Source of the DNA: Salinarimonadaceae bacterium
GTDB taxonomy: Bacteria > Pseudomonadota > Alphaproteobacteria > Rhizobiales > Beijerinckiaceae
DNA: 42,130 nucleotides
Direction of reading: 5' to 3'
NCBI GenBank assembly: GCA_007693435.1
Contig: REDO01000079.1
Span: 1-42,130 of the forward strand
Within the stretch, counting starts at the first letter, position 1, and the number at the start of each line of letters is the position of its first letter. The position numbers and the translations under genes are program-made. Of this stretch, positions 26,849 to 35,855 are shown one piece after another. The notes below the pieces were generated by a model that saw only the letters and a list, made by a program, of their open reading frames with translations, ran no database searches and was not told the DNA's origin.

Positions 26849-27994
26849 TCATCGCGCTCCCGCAAGCGCGTGGGCGTGTCGGCCAGCCTTGAAGCGCGCC
26901 AGCCAGCGGCGCACGGCGCCGCCATGCACCGCATAGAGTACGCTCAGCACGATCGCGAGGATCGGCAATCCCCAGACCACGATGACGGCCGCGGCGTCGC
27001 GCGCGAGCGCGCTCGAAGCCGCAAAACCGGCGATGCGGAAGCCGATGACGCCGATCACGGCGGCGGCGATCGCCACGCCGCGTCCCTGCCGCGTCGTCTG
27101 GGCGTCGCCGAGCGCAGCGAACGCGATCGCCGCCATCGCGAGCGGATAGAGCCAGGCGGTCAGGCGGTCGTGCAGTTCGGATCGGAATCGTCCGGGAATC
27201 ACCCTGAAATAGGGGTCGTCGGGGTCCGGCGAGAACAGTTCGAGCGTCGAGCGTTCGCGCGGCTTGTAGAAAGTGAGCTCGCCCGGCGGCGCGAATGCGG
27301 CGAGATCGACCGCGTAGCGCTCGAAGGCGACGATGGCGCCGTCGCTGTCGCGCGCGCCGCGCGAATGCATGCTGCCCTGCTCCAGCACGAGATAGCTCGC
27401 GCCCTCCGCCTCGGCGACGCGTCCGCGTTCGGCGATGTAGACAAGCGAGCGGGCCGGATCGCGGGAATCCTCGATGAAGATGCCGAGCAGCGCGTCGCCG
27501 GCCCGCTCGCGCACCGAAAAGGTCACGCCGGCGTCGATTTGCGTGAATTGCCCTTCGCGCACGAGGTTGGACACGAAATCGGCGCGCACCTTGGTGATGA
27601 GATGACGCAATTCGTTGAAGCTCGACGGGATGAACCAGACCGCCATCACGCCCACGGCCAGCGATACCGCAACGGCGAGGATGACGAAGGGTCGGGCCAG
27701 CCGCGCCGGCGCGACGCCCGCCGCGCTCATGACGATCAATTCCGAGTCGCCGTTGAGCTTGTTGAGCGTGTAGAGGACCGCGATGAACAGCGCGACGGGC
27801 GCGATGATCGCGACGAGCCCGGGCAGCGAGAGGCCGGTCGCCATCAGGAAGATGATGAAGGTCTGACCCTTGCCGGTCAGGAGGTCGAGTTCGCGCAACG
27901 CCTGCGTGATCCAGATCACCGCCGTCAGCCCGATCAGGCATACGAGGAACGTGATCACGGCGGTCTTGAAGATGTAGCGTTCTACGAGGTTCAT
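26849..27994 (-). CDS. lptF: LPS export ABC transporter permease LptF
   Basis: The partner of LptG in the inner-membrane LPS extractor. The 381-residue protein begins MNLVERYIFKTAVITFLVCL, has membrane segments near residues 10-30, 50-75 and 95-115 (with LYTLNKLNGDSELIVMSAAG, a hallmark of this family), a periplasmic domain (about 130-265) and three C-terminal segments from LTAWLYPLAMAAIAFAALG. ATG 27994 is chosen from the family N-terminus; a reading frame continuing far upstream is only the antisense of the aminotransferase gene. It is the first gene of the five-gene lptF-G-D-pdxA-rsmA operon and diverges from the aminotransferase gene. Confidence 0.95.
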   Translation of the reverse strand: MNLVERYIFKTAVITFLVCLIGLTAVIWITQALRELDLLTGKGQTFIIFLMATGLSLPGLVAIIAPVALFIAVLYTLNKLNGDSELIVMSAAGVAPARLARPFVILAVAVSLAVGVMAVWFIPSSFNELRHLITKVRADFVSNLVREGQFTQIDAGVTFSVRERAGDALLGIFIEDSRDPARSLVYIAERGRVAEAEGASYLVLEQGSMHSRGARDSDGAIVAFERYAVDLAAFAPPGELTFYKPRERSTLELFSPDPDDPYFRVIPGRFRSELHDRLTAWLYPLAMAAIAFAALGDAQTTRQGRGVAIAAAVIGVIGFRIAGFAASSALARDAAAVIVVWGLPILAIVLSVLYAVHGGAVRRWLARFKAGRHAHALAGAR

Positions 27995-28120
27995 GCGCGT
28001 TCCGCCGTCGGTAAACGTTTCGCTAACGCAGGGGAGGGCGGGTGACAAGCGCCGGCTCGTGACGAGATCGTGAGCGCCGGCGCCCCGCCTCCCGGAAACG
28101 CTTCCAAAGCCACGTTTCGG

Positions 28121-29401
<1,281 letters not shown>

Positions 29402-29411
29402 GGCTCGCGTC

Positions 29412-30104
29412 ATGGCGGGAGCGGCGCAGGTTGCGACGGTCGAGGGTCGCCGCAACGTCGTCGCCTTCGCGCCGCTCGTCGCCGTCTGCCTCGCGGCGGC
29501 GGCGATCGGCGTTTTCGGGGTCAGCCGCTTTGAGTTGACGAGCGGGCCGCTGGGCTTCGTCTTTTTCAGTTTTTTCTTCGATACATTCGCGCCGTTGTCG
29601 CTCGCGATCGTCTATGGCGTCGCGCGGCTCTCGTGCGTCGCCGTGTTCGAACCCGGCCGGGCGAGGCTCCTGCGAGTCGCGACCGCGCCGCTGGCGATCG
29701 GCGCGTTCCTCGCGATCACGCTCTATCCGACCTTCGGCGGCCTCGTCGCGCGCGCGGCGTTTTTCTCCGGCGGCATGGCCTTCGTTCAGGGACAGGCGAT
29801 GCTCACCGCCTATCCGCTCGGCATTGCCGTTGCCACGCTTCTGTTCGGATTGATGCTGGGGGCCGGAATCGTCGCGATCCGGCTGCGCCTCGCAATCTCG
29901 CCCGCCGATATCGGATTCGGCATCCTGCGCTTCGCAAGCCTCGTCTTCGCCGGCTGTGTCCTGGTCGCCCCCGGCTGGACGGGCGTCGCGCTGTATGGCG
30001 ACTGGCCGGTCTGGCCGCTTTCAGGCGGCGAGGCCGCAACGCTCGCCGCGGCCGGGTTCGCCGCGTTCCTGCCCCATGCGCTGATCGTTCGCGCAAGGGG
30101 CTAG
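29412..30104 (+). CDS. Multi-pass membrane protein of unknown function
   Basis: The 230-residue protein is strongly hydrophobic with about six predicted membrane segments, including FAPLVAVCLAAAAIGVFGV, FVFFSFFFDTFAPLSLAIVY, LAIGAFLAITLYPTFGG, YPLGIAVATLLFGLMLGAG, FGILRFASLVFAGCVLVAPG and EAATLAAAGFAAFLPHALIV. I recognise no transporter motif and no catalytic residues. ATG 29412 follows the aminotransferase stop by ten bases, with GAGG near it, so the genes are probably co-transcribed; a start at 29352 inside the aminotransferase is less likely. Confidence 0.75.
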   Translation: MAGAAQVATVEGRRNVVAFAPLVAVCLAAAAIGVFGVSRFELTSGPLGFVFFSFFFDTFAPLSLAIVYGVARLSCVAVFEPGRARLLRVATAPLAIGAFLAITLYPTFGGLVARAAFFSGGMAFVQGQAMLTAYPLGIAVATLLFGLMLGAGIVAIRLRLAISPADIGFGILRFASLVFAGCVLVAPGWTGVALYGDWPVWPLSGGEAATLAAAGFAAFLPHALIVRARG

Positions 30105-30147
30105 CGACCCACTGGCGCGTCCGCGGACGAGGGGCTAGATAAGCCTC

Positions 30148-31158
30148 ATGACCTCGACAGAAGCCGCGCAGCCCTCCCTCGCCTCCCTCGTCAGACCCGT
30201 CGAAGCCGGCGCGCATGTCACCGCGATCGCCTTCCTCGGGGAGGTCGCGGCCTTCGCCCTTGGCGACGGCGACGTGCTGCTTTGGCGCGACGACGCAGAG
30301 CATCGCGCGCAGGCGCATCCCGGCGGCTCCGTTCTCTGCGGCGCCGGCGACGACGAGCGGCTCGTCACGGGCGGCGACGACGGTCGCGTGGTCGTCACCG
30401 GCGCGGACGGCTCGACGCGCGAATTCGCGAAGACGGCCGGCGCCTGGATCGATTGCGTCGCCCTGCATCACGGCGGCGGCGTCGCCTGGAGCGCGGGGCG
30501 CGACGTCACTTCGCGCGACGACAAGGGGCGCGAGAAGTCCCTGCAAGCGCCGTCCAGCGCGCGAGGGCTGTGTTTCGCGCCCAAGGGCTACCGCCTCGCC
30601 ATCGCGCATTACAACGGCGCGACGCTTTGGTTTCCCAACCTCGACGCGGCGCCGGAACTGCTCGAATGGAAGGGCTCGCATCTCGACGTCGTCTGGTCGC
30701 CGGACGGCCGCTTCGTCGTCACCGCGATGCAGGAGAACGCCCTGCACGGCTGGCGGCTCCAGCCCGACAAGGGGCATATGCGGATGTCGGGCTACGCGGC
30801 GAAGCCCCGCTCGCTCTCCTGGTGCGCCGAGGGCAAGGAACTGGCGACCAGCGGAGCCGAGGCTGCAATCCTGTGGCCGTTCGACAGCAAGGAAGGCCCC
30901 ACGGGCAAGCGCCCCAGGGAATTCGGCCTGCGACCGATGCGCGTCTCGCAGGTCGCCTGCCATCCCCGCCTGCCGATCGTCGCGGTCGGCTACGAGGACG
31001 GGTACCTTTGTTTGATCCGCACGATCGACGGTTCGGAACTGGTCGTCCGTTCGAATACCGACGCCGGGCGCGTGACGGCGCTCGCCTGGGATAGGAAGGG
31101 CCAGTATCTCGCCTTCGGCTGCGACGACGGCGCCGGCGGCGTCCTGAGGCTGCCATGA
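30148..31158 (+). CDS. WD40-repeat beta-propeller protein
   Basis: The 336-residue protein has about six or seven WD40-like blades and no signal peptide, so it should be a cytoplasmic scaffold. Blade-like segments include VTAIAFLGEVAAFALGDGDV with LLWRDD, RLVTGGDDGRVVVTGADGST, GLCFAPKGYRLAIAHYNGA with TLWF, VVWSPDGRFVVTAMQENALH with GWRL, LSWCAEGKELATSGAEAAIL with WPF, VACHPRLPIVAVGYEDGYL and LAWDRKGQYLAFGCDDGAGG. The partner is unknown. Its stop overlaps the ATG of the next gene (ATGA at 31155-31158), so the two products are probably made together. I recall related WD40 genes beside CobW-type metallochaperone GTPases in Rhizobiales; none is seen here. Confidence 0.85.
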   Translation: MTSTEAAQPSLASLVRPVEAGAHVTAIAFLGEVAAFALGDGDVLLWRDDAEHRAQAHPGGSVLCGAGDDERLVTGGDDGRVVVTGADGSTREFAKTAGAWIDCVALHHGGGVAWSAGRDVTSRDDKGREKSLQAPSSARGLCFAPKGYRLAIAHYNGATLWFPNLDAAPELLEWKGSHLDVVWSPDGRFVVTAMQENALHGWRLQPDKGHMRMSGYAAKPRSLSWCAEGKELATSGAEAAILWPFDSKEGPTGKRPREFGLRPMRVSQVACHPRLPIVAVGYEDGYLCLIRTIDGSELVVRSNTDAGRVTALAWDRKGQYLAFGCDDGAGGVLRLP

Positions 31159-31451
31159 GCGGGTCGGGCTCGCGTTTCGGCGGTCTCCTGCGTCGCGCGC
31201 TTGGCGGTTCGGGAGGCATCGACAAGTCCCAGATAGCACGCGTGAAGGCGCTCGCCGTCGAGGTTCTGGCGCTCGGCGAGGATGTCTCGCTCGCGGTCAA
31301 CGAGATCAACTGCCTCGATCCGGGCTGCCCCGGAATCGAGACGGTCATCCTCGTGATGGCGCCGGGCGAGCGCACCCGCGCGCTCAAGGTGACGAAGCCG
31401 ATCGAGCAAGTCGCGGCGCAGGACATCCGCGCGGCGACAGAAGTGGGCTAA
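31155..31451 (+). CDS. Small protein with C-x4-C motif, function unknown
   Basis: The 98-residue protein has a flexible Gly/Ser-rich N-terminus (about residues 1-22) and a compact rest: IARVKALAVEVLALGEDVSL, then NEINCLDPGCPGIETVILVM, then APGERTRALKVTKPIEQVAA. The C-LDPG-C-P-G motif could bind a metal. Small proteins with a similar EPGCPP-like core sometimes appear next to CobW GTPases or WD40 genes and are annotated inconsistently; that is recollection, not proof. The ATG overlaps the WD40 stop. It is 27 bases before the dehydratase gene. Confidence 0.75.
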   Translation: MSGSGSRFGGLLRRALGGSGGIDKSQIARVKALAVEVLALGEDVSLAVNEINCLDPGCPGIETVILVMAPGERTRALKVTKPIEQVAAQDIRAATEVG

Positions 31452-31478
31452 CGACGACGAAGGACGGAGCGCGTTGCC

Positions 31479-32423
31479 ATGCCCCTGCCGGTCTTGCCGA
31501 ACGATGTCCGCGCCGCTCACGCGCGCATCGCGGCCCATGTCAGGCGCACTCCCGTACTCAACCTGCGCCCCGGCGCCTTTGGCCATGACGGGCCCGTGAG
31601 CCTCAAGCTCGAATTCCTCCAGCATGCCGGCTCCTTCAAGACGCGCGGGGCCTTCAACACGCTTTTGACGAATCCGATCCCGAAGGCGGGAGTCGCGGCG
31701 GCCTCGGGCGGCAATCACGGCGCGGCGGTCGCCTATGCGGCGATGACGCTCGGCGTTCCGGCGAGGATTTTCGTGCCCGAGATATCGAGCCCCGCCAAAA
31801 TCGAGGCGATCCGCCGCTTCGGCGCGGATGTCGTCGTCGGCGGCCCGCGCTACGCCCACGCGCTCGTCGCCTGTTCGGCCCATGTCGCGAGGACCGGGGC
31901 GCTGGCTATCCACGCCTATGACGCGCTCGACACGATCACGGGGCAGGGGAGCGTCGCGGTTGAATGGGATGAGCGCGGGCCGCCCCTCGATACGGTCCTC
32001 GTCGCCGTCGGCGGCGGCGGGCTCATCTCCGGCATGGGCGCCTACTGGCGGGGCCAGGTGAAGCTCGTGGGCGTGGAGCCAGCGGGATCGCGCGCGCTCG
32101 ACGCGGCGCTCGAGGCGGGCGGCCCGGTCGATGTCGAGGTGTATTCCATCGCCGCCGATTCGCTCGGCGCCCGCAATGTCGGGCCGCTCGTCCATGAAAT
32201 CTGCCGGGCGGCGGTGAATCGGGTCGTTCTCGTCGAGGACCCCGCCATCGTTCAGGCGCAGCGCCTGCTTTGGCGCGACTTCCGCATCGCCGTAGAGCCA
32301 GGCGGCGCGGCGGCGCTGGCGGCGTTGATCTCGGGCGCCTACAGGCCCGCATCGGGCGAACGCGTCGGCGTGCTTCTGTGCGGCGCCAACGTCGATCTCG
32401 CCCGCCTCGCCGAGATTGTCTGA
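31479..32423 (+). CDS. Threonine/serine dehydratase-like PLP enzyme
   Basis: A fold-type II PLP enzyme of 314 residues, probably deaminating threonine or serine to 2-oxobutyrate or pyruvate plus ammonia in the cytoplasm. Landmarks are SLKLEFLQHAGSFKTRGA with the PLP lysine K54, AASGGNHGAAVAYAA (the asparagine loop), the phosphate-binding VAVGGGGLISG, and the C-terminal AVEPGGAAALAALISGAY. It lacks the C-terminal ACT-like regulatory domain of biosynthetic IlvA, so it is the short catabolic or racemase-like type; serine racemase or another amino-acid lyase remains possible. It follows the C-x4-C protein gene by 27 bases. Confidence 0.88.
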   Translation: MPLPVLPNDVRAAHARIAAHVRRTPVLNLRPGAFGHDGPVSLKLEFLQHAGSFKTRGAFNTLLTNPIPKAGVAAASGGNHGAAVAYAAMTLGVPARIFVPEISSPAKIEAIRRFGADVVVGGPRYAHALVACSAHVARTGALAIHAYDALDTITGQGSVAVEWDERGPPLDTVLVAVGGGGLISGMGAYWRGQVKLVGVEPAGSRALDAALEAGGPVDVEVYSIAADSLGARNVGPLVHEICRAAVNRVVLVEDPAIVQAQRLLWRDFRIAVEPGGAAALAALISGAYRPASGERVGVLLCGANVDLARLAEIV

Positions 32424-32521
32424 GGGCTTCAGCCGGCGCCGCTGCGTCTTATCGATAGCGTGGATCCAGCATCCGGTTTAGCTTTGGCGGCGCGGACGCG
32501 TTCGTCCCGGGAGGATGCGAC

Positions 32522-33541
32522 ATGCGAAAGGCGGATGCGTCTGCGGCGACCATGAAGGCATGGGTCTGCGGCCCCTACGGCCCGCCAGAGACACTCCAAC
32601 TCGTCGATGTTCCCATGCCCTCTCCGCCGGGCGCCGGCGAGGTCCTCGTGCGCATTCACGCGGCTTCGGTGTCGTCGGGCGACGCGCGGGTGCGCGCCTT
32701 GCGGATGCCGCCTGGGCTCGGGTTCGTCGGCCGTCTCGCCCTCGGGTTCCGCCGGCCGCGGCGCGCGATCCTCGGAACGGAGTTTTCGGGAACGGTCGCA
32801 GCGGTCGGGAACGAGGTCGCGGGCTTTTCGCCCGGCGACGCGGTCTTCGGCTTTCCCGGAGCGCAGGTCGGATGCCACGCGGAATATCGCATCATGCCGG
32901 CGAATGGCCGCATCGCGCGCAAGCCGGAGGGCCTGTCCTTCGCCGAGGCGGCGGCTTTGTGCTTCGGCGGCTCGACCGCGATGCATTTTCTGCGCAAGGC
33001 CGACCTGAAGCCCGGCGAACGCGTCCTCGTCATCGGCGCCTCGGGCGCGGTCGGCAGCGCGCTCGCCCGGCTCGCGGTCCTCGGCGGCGCCCGCGTGACC
33101 GGAATCGCCAGCGGACGCAACGCGGACTTCGTGCGCTCGCTCGGGGTCGAGGGCTACGCCGATTACACGGAAGGCGATCTCTTCGCCGGTTCGCGCGATT
33201 GGGACATCATCGCCGACGCCGTGGGCGCGACAACCTTCGCCGACGCTCGCGGGGCGCTCGCCGAAGGCGGCCGGTTCCTCGCCATCGCCGGCGGGGTCAC
33301 GGACATGTTCTCGCGCAAGAGCGGCGGGCGACGGCTCGTCGGAGGCCCGGCGGAGGAGCGCGTCGAGGATATCCCAGCGCTCGCGGAGCTGGCCGCTTCG
33401 GGCGATTTCCGCCCCCATGTCGAACGCGTCTACGAATTCACGCAGATGCGCGAGGCTCACGCTCACGTCGATACGGGCCGCAAGCGGGGCGCCGTCGTCG
33501 TCGCCATCGTGCCGGAGGGCGACGAAACCGGCCCCGGATGA
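32522..33541 (+). CDS. NAD(P)-dependent medium-chain dehydrogenase/reductase (quinone oxidoreductase-like)
   Basis: The 339-residue protein is an MDR-family enzyme, cytoplasmic, with an N-terminal GroES-like domain (MKAWVCGPYGPPETLQLVDV, GEVLVRIHAASVSSGDARVR, GTEFSGTVAAVGNEV) and a Rossmann domain with VLVIGASGAVGSALARLAVL. The structural-zinc cysteine cluster and the catalytic zinc cysteine of alcohol dehydrogenases are absent, so it is a quinone oxidoreductase or enoyl reductase type; the true substrate is unknown. GGGAGG lies about seven bases before ATG 32522. It is convergent with the gene at 33560. Confidence 0.88.
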   Translation: MRKADASAATMKAWVCGPYGPPETLQLVDVPMPSPPGAGEVLVRIHAASVSSGDARVRALRMPPGLGFVGRLALGFRRPRRAILGTEFSGTVAAVGNEVAGFSPGDAVFGFPGAQVGCHAEYRIMPANGRIARKPEGLSFAEAAALCFGGSTAMHFLRKADLKPGERVLVIGASGAVGSALARLAVLGGARVTGIASGRNADFVRSLGVEGYADYTEGDLFAGSRDWDIIADAVGATTFADARGALAEGGRFLAIAGGVTDMFSRKSGGRRLVGGPAEERVEDIPALAELAASGDFRPHVERVYEFTQMREAHAHVDTGRKRGAVVVAIVPEGDETGPG

Positions 33542-33559
33542 TCGCTGAGCGCCGCAAGT

Positions 33560-34324
33560 TCAGCGCGCGCTGCGCCGATAGGCGGCGATGATCGGCCCCA
33601 TGGGGCGGATGGCGTCGGCGCGCCCGATTTCGGGGGCGTAGAGGCTGGACATCGTGCCGTCGAGATAGAGCGCATCCCGGCAGCCGATCGAGTCGCGGAA
33701 CAGGCGGGCGAAGTGGTGGAAATTCACCCAGATATCCGAGATCGCGAAGACGATCGCGCCGTCGTCGCGCACGCACACCCCGTTGCGCCGGCGCAGCGAC
33801 GTCGAATCGGGCAGGAAGCGCGGATGCGGTTCGCCATCGACGAGCAGCATCGGTCCCGATTGCGTGGCGATATCCGCATTGACGCCGCGCGCCAGATAAT
33901 CCTGCGTCGTCGCGACGCCCGCGCGCCCTTGCGCGACGTAGAAAACGCCATTGGGCAACATGTGGAAATTGCCCGGTCCGGGGCGGGTATTCGCTGACTT
34001 CAGCGTCTCGCCGTCCTCGATATGCAGCCCGATGGGACCGAGCTGCGTGTCGTACATGCCCGCGTTCATCGCGAAAACCAGCGTCCCGCCGTCACGCTCT
34101 TTGGGCAGCCGCGAGAAATGCGCGAAGGGATCGCCGCTCGCATCGCGGGAAAAGAGCGCGAGTTCGTGCCGGTCGAGATCGATGGCGCAGATCGTGAAAC
34201 GCCCGCCTTCGAAGGTCTCGCCCCGGCAGACCGGTCCATCTCCGGCGGCGGCGGGGGCGAGCGAGAAGGCGGCCGCGACGACGAGCGCGGCGGCGAGGCG
34301 CGCGCTCCTGCGCATGGCGGTCAT
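33560..34324 (-). CDS. Exported phosphodiester glycosidase (NAGPA/DUF2233) family protein
   Basis: The 254-residue protein has a signal peptide (MRRSARLAAALVVAAAFSLAPAAAG region) and a domain related to N-acetylglucosamine-1-phosphodiester alpha-N-acetylglucosaminidase. Diagnostic segments are GTLVFAMNAGMYDTQLGPIG, NFHMLPNGVFYVAQGRAGV, IATQSGPMLLVDGEPHPRF and RDALYLDGTMSSLYAPEIGR. It should act in the periplasm on an unknown sugar phosphodiester or envelope polymer. The ATG at 34324 overlaps the trpE stop (ATGA at 34324-34321), so it is translated from the trpE mRNA. That coupling to tryptophan synthesis is odd and unexplained. Confidence 0.9.
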   Translation of the reverse strand: MTAMRRSARLAAALVVAAAFSLAPAAAGDGPVCRGETFEGGRFTICAIDLDRHELALFSRDASGDPFAHFSRLPKERDGGTLVFAMNAGMYDTQLGPIGLHIEDGETLKSANTRPGPGNFHMLPNGVFYVAQGRAGVATTQDYLARGVNADIATQSGPMLLVDGEPHPRFLPDSTSLRRRNGVCVRDDGAIVFAISDIWVNFHHFARLFRDSIGCRDALYLDGTMSSLYAPEIGRADAIRPMGPIIAAYRRSAR

Positions 34325-35841
34325 TGACCGCGCCGGGCGCGGCTGGCGAAGCGCACCGCGTCCTCCGCCGCCCGGAACAGCGCCTTGGCCTTGTTCACGC
34401 ATTCCAGGCGCTCCGATACGGGGTCGCTGTCATAGACCACGCCGGCCCCGGCCTGCACGAACATCCGGCCGTCCTTGACGACGGCGGTGCGCAGCACGAT
34501 GCAGGTGTCCATCTGGCCGTCAGCCCCGAAATAGCCGATGCAGCCGGCATAGGGGCCGCGCTTGTCCTTCTCCATCTCGTCGATGATCTCCATCGCGCGC
34601 ACCTTCGGCGCGCCCGAGACCGTGCCGGCGGGAAAGCCCGCGACCAGCGCGTCGAGCGCGTCGTGGCGCTCATCGAGCGCGCCCGTCACGTTCGAGACGA
34701 TGTGCATCACCTGGCTGTAATATTCGAGGAAGAAGCTGTCGGTGACGCGTACGGTTCCGTAGCGCGAGACCCGCCCGACATCGTTTCTGCCGAGATCGAG
34801 CAGCATGAGATGCTCGGCGCGCTCCTTGGGATCGGCGAGAAGCTCGTCGGCGTTGCGGCGGTCCTCCTCGGGCGTCGCCCCGCGCGGCCTGGTGCCGGCG
34901 ATCGGCCGCACCGTCACCTCGCCGTCGCGCACCCGCACGAGAATCTCGGGCGAGGAGCAGACGATCTGGAAATCCTCAAAATCGAGATAGCACAGGAACG
35001 GCGCAGGATTGACGCGGCGCAGGGATCGGTAGAGCGCGAAGGCGGGGAGCGGGAACTCCGCCTCGTAGCGCTGCGACAGCACCACCTGAAACACGTCGCC
35101 GGCGCTGATGTATTCCTTCGCCCGCGCGACCATCGCCTCATACTCGTCGTCGCCCGTGTTGGAGCGGGGCTCGACCGGCGGCAGGTTCGCCGCGTCGTGG
35201 CGCATCTCGGCCGAAAGCGGGCCTTCCAGCGCCGTGATGGCGGCGTCGAGGCGCGCGCTCGCCGTCTCGAAAGCCGCGCGCACGGGGACGCCCGTCGCGG
35301 GCCGAACAGGCGTGACCAGCGCGATCTCGTCGCGCACGGCGTCGAAGACGATCATCACCGTCGGACGGATCATGATCGCGTCGGGCACGCCGAGCGCGTC
35401 GGGATTGGGCGCGCCGAGACGCTCCATGGCGCGCACCATGTCGTAGCCGAGATAGCCGAACAGACCCGCCGCCATGGGCGGCAGCGCGTCCTCGCCGGGA
35501 ATGGCGCTCTCCGCGATCAGCGCGCGCAGGCTCTCGAGCGGCGGGCGCGGATCGGGCGCGAAGGCGTCACGTCGCGAAAGCGCGTCCCGGTCGATCTCGC
35601 AGGCGCCGTCGCGGCAGCGCCAGACGAGATCGGGCGCGAGGCCGATCATCGAGTAGCGGCCGCGCACCGCCCCGCCCTCGACGGATTCGAGCAGGAAGGC
35701 CGGGCCGATATTCGCGGCCCGCAACTTCATATAGGCCGCGACGGGCGTCTCGAGATCGGCCACGAGCGTCGTGCGCAGCAGGATGGGCGCGCCCGCCTCG
35801 TATCGCGCGGCGAAATCGCCGTAGGCGGGGCTGACGTCCAT
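34321..35841 (-). CDS. trpE: Anthranilate synthase component I
   Basis: TrpE converts chorismate to anthranilate with ammonia delivered by TrpG, the first step of tryptophan synthesis. The 506-residue protein has the tryptophan feedback-site LLES at residues 50-53, GLFGYLGYDMVR, and the chorismate-binding core with FQVVLSQRYE, IAGTRPRGATPEED, LLDLGRNDVGRVS, VMHIVSNVTG, AGFPAGTVSGAPKVRAMEII and YAGCIGYFGADGQMD. GGAGAACTCAGG precedes ATG 35841. It follows ppiD by 14 bases and is followed by the phosphodiester glycosidase gene rather than trpGDC. No leader peptide is visible between ppiD and trpE. Confidence 0.97.
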   Translation of the reverse strand: MDVSPAYGDFAARYEAGAPILLRTTLVADLETPVAAYMKLRAANIGPAFLLESVEGGAVRGRYSMIGLAPDLVWRCRDGACEIDRDALSRRDAFAPDPRPPLESLRALIAESAIPGEDALPPMAAGLFGYLGYDMVRAMERLGAPNPDALGVPDAIMIRPTVMIVFDAVRDEIALVTPVRPATGVPVRAAFETASARLDAAITALEGPLSAEMRHDAANLPPVEPRSNTGDDEYEAMVARAKEYISAGDVFQVVLSQRYEAEFPLPAFALYRSLRRVNPAPFLCYLDFEDFQIVCSSPEILVRVRDGEVTVRPIAGTRPRGATPEEDRRNADELLADPKERAEHLMLLDLGRNDVGRVSRYGTVRVTDSFFLEYYSQVMHIVSNVTGALDERHDALDALVAGFPAGTVSGAPKVRAMEIIDEMEKDKRGPYAGCIGYFGADGQMDTCIVLRTAVVKDGRMFVQAGAGVVYDSDPVSERLECVNKAKALFRAAEDAVRFASRARRGQ

Positions 35842-35855
35842 CCTGAGTTCTCCGA

